A stretch of DNA of 64,000 nt from Odiellus spinosus (Eukaryota > Arthropoda > Arachnida > Opiliones > Phalangiidae): NCBI GenBank assembly GCA_963920705.1, contig OY987234.1, forward strand, positions 7,979,907 to 8,043,906, written 5' to 3'. Positions 35,901 through 48,283 of the stretch are shown here, piece after piece; the stretch's first letter is position 1; each line of letters opens with the position of its first letter. The notes beneath the pieces were generated by a model, which searched no databases, was not told the DNA's origin, and saw only the letters and a program-made list of their open reading frames with translations. Made by a program: the position numbers and the translations under genes.

Positions 35901-37338
35901 AATGTGTGGATGGATTATGCTTCGTGAAATTACTGAGTAGCCGACTCAGGCTACGAATTAGACAAAAGTGTCTTTTTTCTCCTTTCGTGATTAGTAAAAG
36001 GTCAATTTCGCGGGCTTTTTCGATTCTATTCTCGCTAATGTATAGGGGGTAGACGAATTTTTCGTAGCAAAAGATATTAATTGAGAGATTGTTTTTTTCC
36101 TCGAACTTCTTTAGCTTCTCGGAATTAAACTCAAAAGGAAATGTTATTTCTGACAAGTCTAATTCGTCCTGAAACCTGATATATTTTTGCACCCGATTAG
36201 GATTAATCTTTACAGGATGTAGATGAGCTAAAATGGACCATAGGAAACATCTATTGTCCACATTTTTAATGTTCGTGATAGCCTTTTTATCGGCGAGTAC
36301 CTTGGGTAGCTCGATAAAAGTTCCACCTACGAGAGGTAAATACGTGATTATATTAACTTGCATGAATAAGATCCTGTCTATGGTCCATCCACTTCCGCGT
36401 TTTTGAAACTCCTCAATTTTCCTTTTTAACGTTTCCATACAAGCGTCAATTTGTCTATTAATAGTGTCTACCGTTAGAGATATTTGCACGTTACTATTAT
36501 GATACGCGATAAACTCCACTTCCTCGCCCGTATTGAGTTCGCGGACGTACCGTACTCGCATGGTTAAATACCATTTAATTCCCTTATCATGAGCTAACTT
36601 GGTCTGCAGATAGTTTAAGAGGGCTACCCTATGACGATTTGTGTAAACTTCCACGTCAGTTTCCAAAGCTTCCGGTGTGAAGCGCGCGCAGAAAATAGCG
36701 TTTCGTAACGCTATCATTTCTTCCAACTGGTCGAAGACTCGGGATCTATCCTCTGTAGCGACGTCTGGCAGCGGAAGGGCATCTACTTCACGGTCTTCCA
36801 TGTCCCTCATGAAGTTTTGTAACTTCTCGTTCTCCTGGTCGCTAAGAGTGCCCATCGGGAAATCCTCGTCGTCGAGAAATTCTTTGAGCCCCGCGTCATT
36901 TTGGCTCTCCAGAAATCCTCTCTCTAGATCGTCGGGAACGTTCGTGGCGGATGTAGCGGCAGTCGTGTCAGATGTGGCGTTAGTCCTGGTAGATAGAGCG
37001 GAAGTTAACGGGTCGGTGATCGTTGACGGGACGGTGTTGGTATCAGGAACCGGGCGGGAAGCAGGCATTATGGCGATGGTCCATGGTGGAGATTCGTCTG
37101 TCTTCGCCTTCTTAACGTCCTTCATAGGGACGGTGTCCAAGCGACGTTTCGGGCTGGCTACTTGCGGCAGACCTGCTCCATGGTGAGTAAGGGTATGTCG
37201 GGCGAGGTTCTCCTTCCTCGTGAAGGTCAGAGCGCAAATACTACACGGATATTTAATATCTCCGTGTTTTTCTCGTTCATGGCGAAGTAAACTTTTACTA
37301 TGGGCGAACTTAGCCCCACAAATATGGCAGATGACCAT
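32994..37338 (-). CDS. Family-B DNA polymerase, protein-primed type (right arm)
   Basis: Mirror copy of the left-arm gene. Exons on the minus strand: 37338-35746, 35681-35224, 35163-34754, 34693-34373, 34321-33806 and 33742-32994, 1,348 residues. All motifs are as in the left copy, including the zinc fingers, DFE exonuclease site, endonuclease-VII-like zinc region and FTDTDS. The only coding change I found is Asp for Val at residue 179 (left 27687, right 36803), in a linker upstream of the catalytic domains. The two genes converge, so long transcripts from both arms would be complementary. Confidence 0.93.
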
Positions 37339-37456
37339 TTTGTAGCTAATTTCTAAGTAACTAGGTTTAAAATTAAAGACTTGTAATATTACCAGAGGAG
37401 ATGATGTTGCTTGTAGAGAGCAGGAACTTGTAATGTTTTCGATTTGGAAAATTTAG

Positions 37457-37464
37457 TATTTATA
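37457..37464 (-). promoter_or_regulatory. TATA box of polymerase gene (right arm)
   Basis: Mirror of 27026-27033 (GGGTATAAATAC on the minus strand). Confidence 0.6.
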
Positions 37465-37730
37465 CCCTTTCTTATCTTAAACAATGAGTCACTGATTAAT
37501 TGGGGAAAACCCTAGCCTTTATCACACTCTGGAAATATCGATCCTTGATTAGAAATTACGGCAGCCATTTTGAAATAAACGATGAGAAAACAAATATATA
37601 ATTGACTCCTATCCCAGTGAATTATTCCCTTAGCAGAATATGGAAAAACATTTTTCAATTTTATTTGCTTACTATATCAATATTAAGAAATGACATATTT
37701 TGTGAGTTTGAAATTTAGAGTTTTCTTTGT

Positions 37731-38467
37731 TTACAAATATTGTTTCGAAATACAAATAATTTTAGTCACCATTTGCTTACAAAAATTGAAACTTAAAAAA
37801 GTTGAATTATTAAAGATTTCGGTAATTAATTGGATATTTAAATTATTTACAGCATTTGAAAAGTTAATTTCTACCCGTTCTGTCCAATCATGTATTATGC
37901 AGTCATGTTGGTTTTGCGATGGATGGTCAATGAGACAACCATTGCAAGAGTTTTTGATAAGTCCCGTTAGCTGTAGAATGACGATTTCCTTAATAGCTTG
38001 ATAGACTTTCTTAGTTTCGTTAAGCATGATCTCGACTTGATGATGTTGTTCCAAGAGTTTCTCCCATAGAACTGTTCCACCTGTTTATGGTTTGATCCTT
38101 CGAGGAAAACCGATGAGGGGCTTGCGTCCTCGTTTTGAAAGTATTGAGAGATTTCTTCGATATATTTGAATGTACTCCTCCTCGCTGAGATTGATTCCAG
38201 TGTACCCTTCAGTAAATCCAAGTCTAATTTTACAGTCAGGGGTGACGGTAACTGATTTGCTTGACGAGATCTCGAATACGTTTGTGTTGTCCCTGCAAAT
38301 GATCGACTAAGTTAATTGGGGTTTATAATAATAAGATATTAAGAAGAAAAATTACTAAGTTATTTAGAAGGGTATCGTGTTATTTAGGTTAAATTAATAA
38401 TTTCAAAGTTTTTAAGGCGGTAGAAATAGTTTCTAAGTTAATTTTAAGAGCGAAATGGTACTTACAT
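37731..38467 (-). pseudogene. Small two-exon gene with in-frame stop (right arm)
   Basis: Mirror copy of the left-arm gene: AT of the start codon at 38467-38466, intron 38465-38293, second exon 38292-37731. The same TAA occurs at 38087-38085. Because both arms share the stop, it arose before the inverted duplication, or gene conversion spread it. The candidate zinc site and the weak PC4-like N-terminal part are unchanged. Confidence 0.6.
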
Positions 38468-38541
38468 TTTTAGTGTTCTTGTGGATGACTGGAATACGAT
38501 TGAAGGGAACTTAAAATGACTATAACTATAACTAATTCTAG

Positions 38542-38548
38542 CTTTATA
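38542..38548 (-). promoter_or_regulatory. TATA box of small gene (right arm)
   Basis: Mirror of 25942-25948. Confidence 0.6.
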
Positions 38549-39096
38549 CCCTGTGTTATGTCCGTGTTTGAAGTTGTGAAATAGCTTTTACCAATGACGC
38601 GTAGGGTTTAACCACTAGCTTTAATTGTATATATCACTAGGGTATTTCATACACGTTGTAATTAGGCCTAACTTTTCAATTTTAATTTGATAACGTGGTG
38701 TTCACCAACTTGTTTGGGTATTTTTCCGCATTTACTATATTGATTTATAATAATATTCGTATATTTGCAGTTTAAATTTATAGTTATGTTTACTTGGAGA
38801 AATTCTTCTAGTTATTTGTTAAGATATTTGAATATCCATCAATTTATCTGATGTGTTTTGAGATAGGACACGCAAAGACTTTCGTCGATAACATGATACT
38901 ACTGATAGGAGAACCGCGCGAAATTCGAAAGAGGTAAAGGCTTAAAGAGGTTTCAGTATAGGTTATAGATTCACATTTGATTTGGCGCCTTATCATTTAA
39001 ACTTTCAGTGATATATGAACATAGAGATAAGAACTGAGAATATAGATAAGGATGGAAATTATAGATAAGGATGGAAATTATTTTAAAAGTTGATAA

Positions 39097-39165
39097 GAGG
39101 AGATGGCGTAGTCTGCTAATGTACTTAACTCACATACATTGGGTACCAGGTTCGAAACCCGGATG
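39097..39165 (+). other. tRNA-like sequence with poly(A), right tip
   Basis: Plus-strand mirror of the left-tip unit. The A-box-like TGGCGTAGTCTG is at 39104-39115 and the B-box GGTTCGAAACC at 39149-39159. An A24 run follows at 39166-39189. It is not a foldable standard tRNA; a tRNA-derived SINE head is the likely origin. Confidence 0.6.
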
Positions 39166-39208
39166 AAAAAAAAAAAAAAAAAAAAAAAATTTTGAAAAAT
39201 TCAAAATG

Positions 39209-39274
39209 GGCACCACCGGAACCTATTGGCACCTCCGGAACCTCTTGGCACCTCCGGAACCTCTTGGCACCTCC
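39209..39274. repeat. 19-bp subterminal tandem repeats (right)
   Basis: Mirror of 25215-25280 (units read GGAACCTCTTGGCACCTCC). Confidence 0.85.
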
Positions 39275-39303
39275 TGTGCTTGAACGCCCCTTTTATATCT
39301 ACT

Positions 39304-39309
39304 TGTATC
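39304..39309. other. Target-site duplication (right), TGTATC
   Basis: Matches 25180-25185. Beyond it the flanks are unrelated. Confidence 0.9.
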
Positions 39310-40505
39310 TGTTTAATTATATACCACTTATAAAGAGCAGACCGTTATATCATTGGTTAACCCAATTGAAGTCGTCGTGAGACGACTACGGCTTTGAGAA
39401 ATTAAGAGCCGCCTACAATTTTTTATCCCCTACTAGTGAAAGATTTAACTGGGCATAATTAATTTAATTAATACTCTATGAAATTAAAATATTATTTCCC
39501 CAGTCGAAGGAGAGTAGTAGGCCGTATAGCATAAATTAATTCTGCCAGTACCTGAGATAAAATTTTGTTTTTCCCCTAAATATACCAGTTTGCCCCTTTA
39601 CAGAAAGATGCCCCCTTAATGGAATATTTCTGACAACGGGGCCTGCCTTATTATTCATTTCTTCTGCCTTGAGCCCTATTGCTTTAAAAAAATAGTAGAT
39701 GAACAATATCGTGTAGAGCGGCTTGAAGTTGTCTTTTTACGCCCTCTTAAAGATAGAGGCCCCATCCTTCGTTCATCCTCATCCTCCATACTTTCTCCAT
39801 CATTCCTCTCAGCGCCCCTTTTTATTTTTACTCCTTTGCACCGTGTACTCGCTCTGTTTCGATCCCTGATGTTCTGTTTGTCTATTTACACGCTATCGCG
39901 TATACACAAAACGTGTCTTAATGCGCTAGCGCAGTTCCGGAGTCGTTGGTTTCCCAATAGCTTTTCTGTCCTATACTTAATTCCATACAAGAACGAGGCT
40001 GTCTGCGCAGTCCTCTCTTCGATACCTGGATGGAACCTCGGGTATTTAAAGGCTTGTATCGGTAAGGGAGAGCTAGGAGAGGGGATAAATCTAGGGGATG
40101 GGAATAATATTAAGGATAAGGAGCGTAGCTGGAAGGCGTACCGACAATTAACAAGTTTTCACGCCCAGTAAATCCGTAATTGGATGAAGTCGAGGAAATT
40201 TATTTTCCGCTGCTCGATATTTGTTTTAATCGAAAAAGAGCGCGCGATTGCCGAGTCGTATACTTTGCTTGAATTATTGCTTCATTCTTTATTTTATTAC
40301 TCGTAAAATCATCTTTTTATCAACCTTTTGAAAGCTTACTGCCCATTTAATTTAGTCCCATCTTAGTGGCAAGATAATTAAAAAAAATAAATACGAAAAC
40401 TTATTTGTTCTAAGTGTCTTTATTAAAGACGTTTTATTTTTGTCAACCTTATTAGAGGCAATATAATTAAAGACGTGGACAATAGATAAGTTGTAGTCTG
40501 CACTA

Positions 40506-40830
40506 CAAGTTAGGCTGTCACCATTCGAAATTTTATACCTCTGGTTTGAGGCATTCTTAAGAAACTTAAAAATTAAGTACTTTTACGAAAAAGACCGCGC
40601 GAAAGCGACCTTTGCACTCGTGCCAGAACAATAAGAATAAACTGTAGGCTCTACAATAGGCACGCCATATTGCCGACGTAGTATTGATGGGAATGTTTAA
40701 AGATATACTTTAATATACTTAAAATAAATATTATAATGAGCTGTAATTAAATCCGTTATATAAAGATCCTTAAATATTTCTTAATTTCATTGAAGCTTCG
40801 GTGAAAACAAATCCCTATTGTAGTGAATGT
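40506..40830. repeat. MITE-like element, GGCTGTCAC family, copy 4
   Basis: Inverted relative to copy 1. It starts AGTTAGGCTGTCACCATTCG and contains AAGTACTTTTACGAAAAAGA and GCGCGAAAGCGACC. The right end is decayed and not clearly visible. Confidence 0.5.
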
Positions 40831-42271
40831 CCTTTTTTTCTTACCATCGGTATATAAGCATCATCTTCATCTTTACTCTTTCTCTCTCTTTCTACATCCT
40901 CTTTAATATATATATGTAAGACGTCTACGCCGTTTTATGCTCAAACGGCTGCGGTCTGAAGATAAAAAAGACTCCGAAACACAAAGAGAAAAAAAAAAAG
41001 ACCCTATGAGAAAAAAAAGGACGAAATAAAGAACACAGCAACCTCTAAACACTTTCTATATCAACCGAGATTCTTTACCACGCTCCAGACCCCAACCCCC
41101 ACTGCGCCACTCTTTGAATAAAAAAAAGGCAGCAACCTATACCATCTTCTGTCCATCACCGAAGATTGAATAGAGTTTGAAAGAGGAAAGAGGGAGCGAT
41201 GACGCTAATCACTAAACAAAAGCTTAGTAGCTTTCTTTTCTATACTTAAAGGGTAGATGAACGATAAATATTAAAAAAGATACAATATTTTAAAGAAAAA
41301 TTAGCACAAGCAATAAATGAGCAACTTGCAAACACAAATAAAATATGTTCGTGGCTGCTTAAAAGAACACATACAATTTAAATCTCCTTTGCGTCTAAAA
41401 ACAATATAAGTCATATCTAGGATATTAAGATTGATGTCCATTTTAATTGTTTCTAAATCAAACGAACTAAATCAACCACTTAAAATATAATTAGCTTAGG
41501 CTTAGTGTAGTTCCAATTAAGATTTCAGAATCTTTCTATTAATTTTAGAGGTCGGAGTTTTGACAAGATAATCCACAAATATTTGGATAGTAAGTTTAAA
41601 TTGAATTTATCATAGACTTCCCCTGGATAATTTCAAATTATGAATATAGATAATGAATAATTATAAATAATTTGTCCAAACCCCGACATCTAATTAAATT
41701 AAAATTAAACTTAACGTTGGTAAAATTCGAAATTAAACTTAACGCTGGTACAATCCGAAGATGATTATAAATAATAATTTTAAAGTTCAATGACAACCGG
41801 CGATTTTTTGGTACGATTCATCCTCACTTTAAGAGTAGTTTTATTCGCTCTTGTTTCTTGTACAGAATATATTGCAACCCCATCTTACCCCGACAAGTAT
41901 CTCGTGGGTGTTGGGGGATAGAGGTGTTAAAAAAAAGAAGCGTTTCTTTATATCTTAAGCTCGGATTGAGGCAAAAACACTATACGATCACTTTTTAGCA
42001 ATGGGTGAAGTGGAACCACGGAGGAGGTCAGCCATTTGAACTTACTCACTATACGTAGAAGCTTATTTACTATCTATCTCTTAATACGAAACAACTCGGT
42101 AAACCCTACTAGTTTTACTCGGGATTCAATGAATCTTCGGAGTGATTTTTACTTTATATATAAAAAAAATGAAAGCAGCGAAAAAGCAGGCATCCACTAC
42201 TCTCCTTTTACTGTACAACGAACGATATAGTTTTTCTTTTTGACTGTTTTTTTCTTCTTACGTCTCTTACT

Positions 42272-42288
42272 CACACACACACACACAC
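42272..42288. repeat. (CA)n microsatellite
   Basis: Eight CA dinucleotides within a pyrimidine-rich stretch. Confidence 0.8.
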
Positions 42289-42563
42289 TTTTTCTCAGTG
42301 TGGGTGCGTTTTTTCTCTCTCTCTCTCAAAAAAAAAAGCATTAAATTTTCATCAGCGTTTTAATGTTGATTTATTCAATAGTCTCGAAGAAAAAGCGAGT
42401 AAGCGAGCTCAAAATTTTTTACTCTGTTTTGCTGTACGGTATTACCTCTTCAACCATCCCCACCCCGTTTTAAAACGTACCCCACCCCTCAAACTTCGCG
42501 CGATTGCGTCAATCGGGTTAAGATCGCATTTGACAAAAATTGACAAAAATTTCCCTTCTCCCC

Positions 42564-42570
42564 ATATACA

Positions 42571-42593
<23 letters not shown>
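42564..42593. repeat. (TA)n microsatellite
   Basis: About 14 TA dinucleotides, followed by a T run. Confidence 0.8.
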
Positions 42594-42601
<8 letters not shown>

Positions 42602-45600
42602 TATTTTTCATTTCTATAAAGGGTTTGTTAATCTTGAGTTTTCAGTATGTTTGACTCTTGAACACCCTTATAACTCTAAGATAAAATTGATAGAGATAGA
42701 TATAAATTTGAAGAATAAATATTTATTAGCTCTCCATTAAATACGAAATGGATCCCTTTTATAACATGGAGGAACGATTAATTAGAAAAAAATTTAAAAT
42801 ATTAATAAGTTAGACAGCGCAAAGTGAACACGCGGCAATGTTTGTAAATTTAGTTTTTATTTTGATTTTGTCCCGAGCCTTAGAAAGCTCTACCGAAGGT
42901 GAATTTATTTGACTTTTCCTGATGGTAAGACAGTATTCTTGCACAGAATTATTTGGTGTTTAGAGAGAGGACTTAATTGAAATACTTCGTTTATCACTTG
43001 CTTTGTGGCGTGTTTTGAGAAGCCGAATTACAGGGTTTGAAAATCTAATGCTTTTTCAATTGGCCCCTGTAGAAGTGTTTTACCTGCCGCGCTTTGATGT
43101 TCAATGAGAGGCGAGCTTGTAGGGGCAAAATTAATTTACTATTTGTTCTAATTATTTTTTTATTTTTTCTATTTTAATTTTTATTGTATCCTGTTTTTTC
43201 CGAGCTCCCATTTAAGGATCCGCCCTGATTCAAAAGGGTGTACCAAAGGGTACAGAACCCAAACAAACCTGTGAACCTAAGATTTAAGAATATTAAATCG
43301 ACGATTTTTTATTATTAAAATATAATTAAAAAAATAATTTTAGAGCTTAGGGTAGTTATTGCAACTTTCGATATAGAAGGCTTTATCACTTATAAACCCG
43401 ATATTTCTTATCCAACGTCGCGATTCGGTTATGATTTTAAATTTTGAATATATACATACATAAGCTTTATAGTTTAAACTTGTGGCTATAATTTCTGAAA
43501 CATGCTTGGCGTTTTGTAAAACGCGAACGGGGCTTAAAAATCTTTAAAAAATGGGTGAAAGGGAGGTGGATAGCTGGGTGTTTTGAAGGGAGGTGGAGGA
43601 ATTGGGGGGACGATTGGTTGCTCGCTGCTTTCTATGTGTTGCCTTATATTTGCCTCCTTTTTTTTCTTCTTCTTCTTGGCTGGGCGCTTGTATATGTCAA
43701 TACGCGGGACCCTGGCGGTTCACTTATACGCTCGCTTTGCTCTCTCTCCTCCCCATCTTCCTCTTCTCCATCCTCTTGGATCGAAACGGCATAAAAACCA
43801 TCCGAGATCTGCTTACGATCGCGGAAAAACCCTCTTTTTTATTTTTTTTCGCGTCCCTCTCCTCCCCCACACTCGGGAACCCTTCATCCCCCAGCATCCC
43901 AATTTTTTACTCCTCTCCTACTTTGCCTCTCTCTCCCCTTCTGTTAACCTCTCCACTGGTCTTTTCACCTTTTGAAAGCGCTCTCGAGGGAAATAACAAC
44001 TATACAAGACTGACCGACTTTACTCGTGTCTGTTTTCGAACCAAACTGGATTTTATTGGCTTTAGTGTTTGAAATATTTGCAACGTAATCTTGAGTTAGA
44101 CGTTTAAAATATGTTTTCAACGTGTACGTGTACTTCCAGTACTTGTAATTTGTGATATAAGTATTTCGTGTCTTTGTTTTTATGGAACCAATGGTCCATT
44201 ATGTGACTGAGGATTCGAGTTCTGTAAATATAAATTATAAGATGACTTACTTCTTTCGTGACGTAGTTCAAATTATATAGAAATTAATTTTGGAAATCCT
44301 AAGTTAACTACTTGTACATGAAAAATTTACGCTCTTTAGGATTCTTTGGTGACGTAGTTTAGGTTTAGTTGAGGTTGACTTGTACTTGTAAAATTTAGCC
44401 TCTATGCCTGGGATTCTTTGGTGAAATAGAGTCCTAGTATTCCTGTAATACCAGGAAAATTGGATCAAAGGGTTAGTGAAATGTCACGAATTTTCAAAAT
44501 TCAGCTAAAATCTCATAAATTAGTTGAGCAATTTTGAAAATTAAGTATAAATGCCACGGGAAAGCCCAGTTAATTCTAGAATTAAAATAAAATATTATAA
44601 AATCCAGCGTATTTATATATTTAAGCTAGTACATTATAGAAAAGTTCAGATAATTTGAGTATAAGTTAAATCTAATCGAGTAAAAATTAAGACGTTAGTC
44701 GGCTTCATTATCCCTTCAAATATATATATATTTTTTTCGTAAATACGATTTCTTTTCATATTATTAATTAACATTTTAACCGCTCGAATAATTCCCAGCA
44801 TATACTATGGATAATTTCTATCAAAAAAGCAAATGCAAAAATCTTTCAAATAATTCGCTACCTATCAAATTAAGGTAATTCGATAGATGGGTGGATGGGG
44901 GAAGCGGAACCCTATAAGCACCCACCCGTTTATAAATGGGGGGAATAGAGAAAGAGAGAGAGAAATTGAGGCATACACAAGCATCGTGCAACGATGGGGG
45001 AATTTTGCTCTCGAACTCTAGGTATATATAGCGTCATAGAGGATGTAGGAAATGGCCAAATCTTTTAACGAGGCTATTAAAGGCTACCGTCTGTAAATGT
45101 GTCGAGTCAGCGAATCCCCTTCCCCCACTCACTAATACCTAACCCTCCTTCCCATATAGTAATGCCGGAAAGTAACCCGGGATAAACTAAAGACTAGTTC
45201 GAACCCAAGGGGGAGGGGAGAAAGTTTATCGGGGAATAGAAACTAGAAAATACCCCCAACTAATATATATATATACTGTTCAAGTTCAGTTTGAAAAAAA
45301 AAACTACATTTTAACCTATTACTGTTAATATTATGTTTCAATCCGCGTGTACCTTGGCTACATTGTCAACTATTAATGAAAAAAAGATGGTTATTCGTGC
45401 TACTATAAGAATTGTTTTTCTTGAGATCTGGGTCGAAAAGATCTTTAAGAGAAACAGTGGATTTAAACGAAAAGGTGTTGTAATTTGGTTGGCTTCTATA
45501 GAAGCTTCTATAGTTCATATATATGCTTATTTATACACAATAAGAAATATCGCTAACATGAAAGAGAATTTTTTACTTATATTTTGAAATTATTGCCCTA

Positions 45601-46080
45601 ATTATTTAAATATCAAACACATTTAGCGCTTAATTAAATGACAATCTAAAGAATCTACTAATTTATAAAATAACCCTAATATCTAAAATTTAAATAGTGT
45701 AGCTTGGTTTTAAATTAAAATTTCAACCAAGTTTCTAGAAAGGCCTTCTACACATTGACCTGTTTGATAACTTCATTGATAAGCTCGTGATCTCAAATTA
45801 GCTCACGTGACGCGATAAAACTTCTTAGAACATCATCATCGAAACGGGCTTAAACTTTTTAATTTTAGATATATATTTTCCCATTTAATATTATATGCCT
45901 TCTAATTATTAATTTAATTATCTCGGAACTTAATAACTATCAAAAGAGGGAGTTTCCAATCATTAAAATTGACAACTGATAATATTTGCGCCTCTGAATT
46001 TCCATATACACCAAACAGACTCTCATCACTCGGTAATGTTGAAATGTTTTGAACTCTTCCTATAGACGATAAATCTTGTT

Positions 46081-46115
<35 letters not shown>

Positions 46116-47254
46116 TATAACCCCGGCTTGCTCTATTTTGAACCTCCCGATTTGATTCAAGATGGAATCTTGATATAAAAGGTGGCAGTCGCCTATTGGC
46201 CCATTCTAACGCTTTACGCTTCTCAGAAAAAAGGCGAATTGGGGGGAGGGGATGAGAAATAGGTGTAAATTTATATATACTAAATTTCAACCTTGTAACA
46301 AACATCATTTATCTATAAAAAACTGATTTTACAGTTTGAAAATATCGAAAATATGTCTTTTCTAAGAATGCGAACGGAGTTAAGTTTATTTTTACCCTTA
46401 TTCGACAACGTGTAGAATACTAGAGTATCCCCTTATTGCTTTTATTTGTTTATACTAAGATTTAAAGCGACCTTGGCTTCAATCGTAGTATCAATAGAAA
46501 TTGAAATTTGTTATACGAGTTCTGCAGTAGAAGAAGTAAAGTAGCGGGCGTTGAAAAATAAGGCGATTTAATTTTAAGATTTCATTGGCTACGACTCTAC
46601 AATCCCTGTCGAGTTCAAAGAAATAGTCATAAGGATTTGATAAGAAAAATAGGTTTATACTCGGTGCAAACTCCCGATTTTTATTCCCAGTATGATAGTG
46701 CTTGGCGTTTGGTTCTCAGCCGGGTCGTTGGGGCATAAGGATCGAGACTAGTATGGGTGGGCGTAGAAGGGGGGCATAAATCGGTACAGGGTGGGGTGAG
46801 GTGGGGCGAGACTGTTTGATGCTCGCGCGCGGTTTTTCGCTGAGTCAGCATCGCGGTAAACGGCAACGAAGGTTTTTCGGCATCAGCTTATATAGCCGAG
46901 GACGTAAACTGCGACGGGCCGTAAACAGAGGATCACCGCCCACCCACTCGCCCCACTCCAGCCCACCCGTTCGCCTCTCAACCCCATCAGCAACATCGTT
47001 CTCCCGCCGTTTTCTTCATCCCACCTCTTCTCTCCGGCTTCTCGGGATCACCCTAATGTTCACCGATCCAAGAATGAATATAGAAATGTTAGGGGAACGA
47101 TACAAATCCAGTAAACTTCCTCCGTTACTAGTATAGCCTTCAGTTTCGTTACCAATCCATCATTGGATAAAATACGTTGTCAGTATCAAGAAACATTCGC
47201 GAATGAAACGTCGGTATTGTTGGTAGAAATAAAGCTCTATTCACACGTATATTG

Positions 47255-47560
47255 AGTTGCCAGCCAAGGGTCAAGGAAAACTTGTAAAACCTGGAAAGTC
47301 AAGGAAATTCAAAGGTTAAATAAGGACAGGAATTTAAAAAAAGGTCCCATAAAGTCGTGGAATTTTATCACCAAACTTCGTATCCCTGTAAAAAAAAAAG
47401 CTCGCGTACGATGAAGTAATGCTAAAATGTTTAATATAATAGGCCTAGTCATTGGTCAGGCAAAATGTTCAAAGATGGTCAGTGAAAACCTTGAAAAATT
47501 AGGGAGTTATAAAATTGCCAAGTTTTGTGATAACCACATGTTAAACCTTCTATATATAGC
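47255..47560. repeat. Decayed dispersed repeat with GTCAAGGAAA motifs
   Basis: Spaced motifs GTCAAGGAAAACTTG, GTCAAGGAAATTCAA and AATTTTATCACCAAACTT resemble those at 340-960 and 61700-61990. Too decayed to classify. Confidence 0.35.
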
Positions 47561-48261
47561 AGTTGTATTTCCGGTAGTTGTTTTACTTCCGTTATCGTAG
47601 TTCGATAGTTTTTTATCTGTCGGAAGCATTCTCAAACTGTTCGAATTTTAAACAGAAATTTAGCTCCATTAACAATTAAATTATTTAAAAATGTGGAATC
47701 TCGCGAAAGGGCTTTATAATATAAGGTTACGGTCTATAGTTTCGTTTGTTAGTGATAAAAAAGGTTAGCCTAGCTTTGTACTCGCTGCAAAGTATTGTTG
47801 AAATAATCTAATACAGGGATTGATGGAAACAAAAAGGTATAAACTGCGCTTAAAATCATTTCTTCCTCCTTTTCATTCTTATTCGGTGTATTTGGGTGAA
47901 CGAGCCATATAGTATTCAGTGCTCTTTCAGTATTTTTTTCTCCGGAATCGATGTATACAAGCCCCTATTTACTCCCTTCCTTTCAAGCGGGGGTCCCGAG
48001 CGCGGGTTTCAAATCACCCTGAGAATGCGGTGAACACGAAGCTCTAAAGTTGCTCCTCTCTTAGGATTTGATATCTACGAATACGCGAGTTAAATCGTTA
48101 TAGAATGTCGTTGAAATTTAAAGATGATTCTCTTCGGATCGTTGTGTATGGAGTATACCTAGGCGAAGAAGGAGATGGCGAGTGAGAGATTGAGACGGAG
48201 GGAGCGAAAGCCACAAGCTCAGCGCCTGCCTATAAAAAAGTACCAGTGAAAGAGAGACGCC

Positions 48262-48283
48262 GGAGAGAGAGAGAGAGAGAGAG
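48262..48283. repeat. (GA)n microsatellite
   Basis: About ten GA dinucleotides. They lie 30 bases downstream of a TATAAAAAA motif near 48231, but no gene follows that I can recognise. Confidence 0.75.

Larger units (their letters stand above)
25186..39303. mobile_element. Giant palindromic Polinton-like element (14.1 kb)
   Basis: The element starts 5'-AGTAGATATAAAAGGGGCG and ends with the exact inverse. The arms are 25186-32212 and 32278-39303; paired positions add up to 64489 outside and 64490 inside the terminal poly(T). I noticed two differences: 27687 T against 36803 (V versus D codon), and a T25 versus A24 tract. Each arm has a tRNA-like unit, a small gene and a spliced family-B DNA polymerase, all transcribed towards the centre. 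The 6-bp duplication, AG terminus and protein-primed-type polymerase match Polinton/Maverick/adintovirus elements. There is no integrase, ATPase, protease or capsid gene. It looks like a one-ended fold-back derivative integrated by enzymes supplied in trans. Confidence 0.9.
32278..39303 (-). repeat. Right palindrome arm (7,026 bp)
   Basis: Inverted copy of 25186-32212, one base shorter because of the A24/T25 homopolymer difference. Genes run from the right tip towards the centre on the minus strand. Confidence 0.95.

Noticed and set aside
39097-39165. Functional tRNA gene
   Set aside because: A and B boxes are present, but acceptor and anticodon stems do not pair and a poly(A) run replaces a normal 3' end and terminator.
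25186-39303. Palindrome as a sequencing or assembly fold-back artefact
   Set aside because: Mirror symmetry stops exactly at a matching TGTATC duplication with unrelated flanks beyond. There is an asymmetric spacer, one substitution and one indel between arms. Long reads would still be the final test.
43555-44072. Three overlapping ORFs up to 159 codons
   Set aside because: They lie in a purine/pyrimidine-biased tract with few stops; all three frames are open for the same compositional reason.
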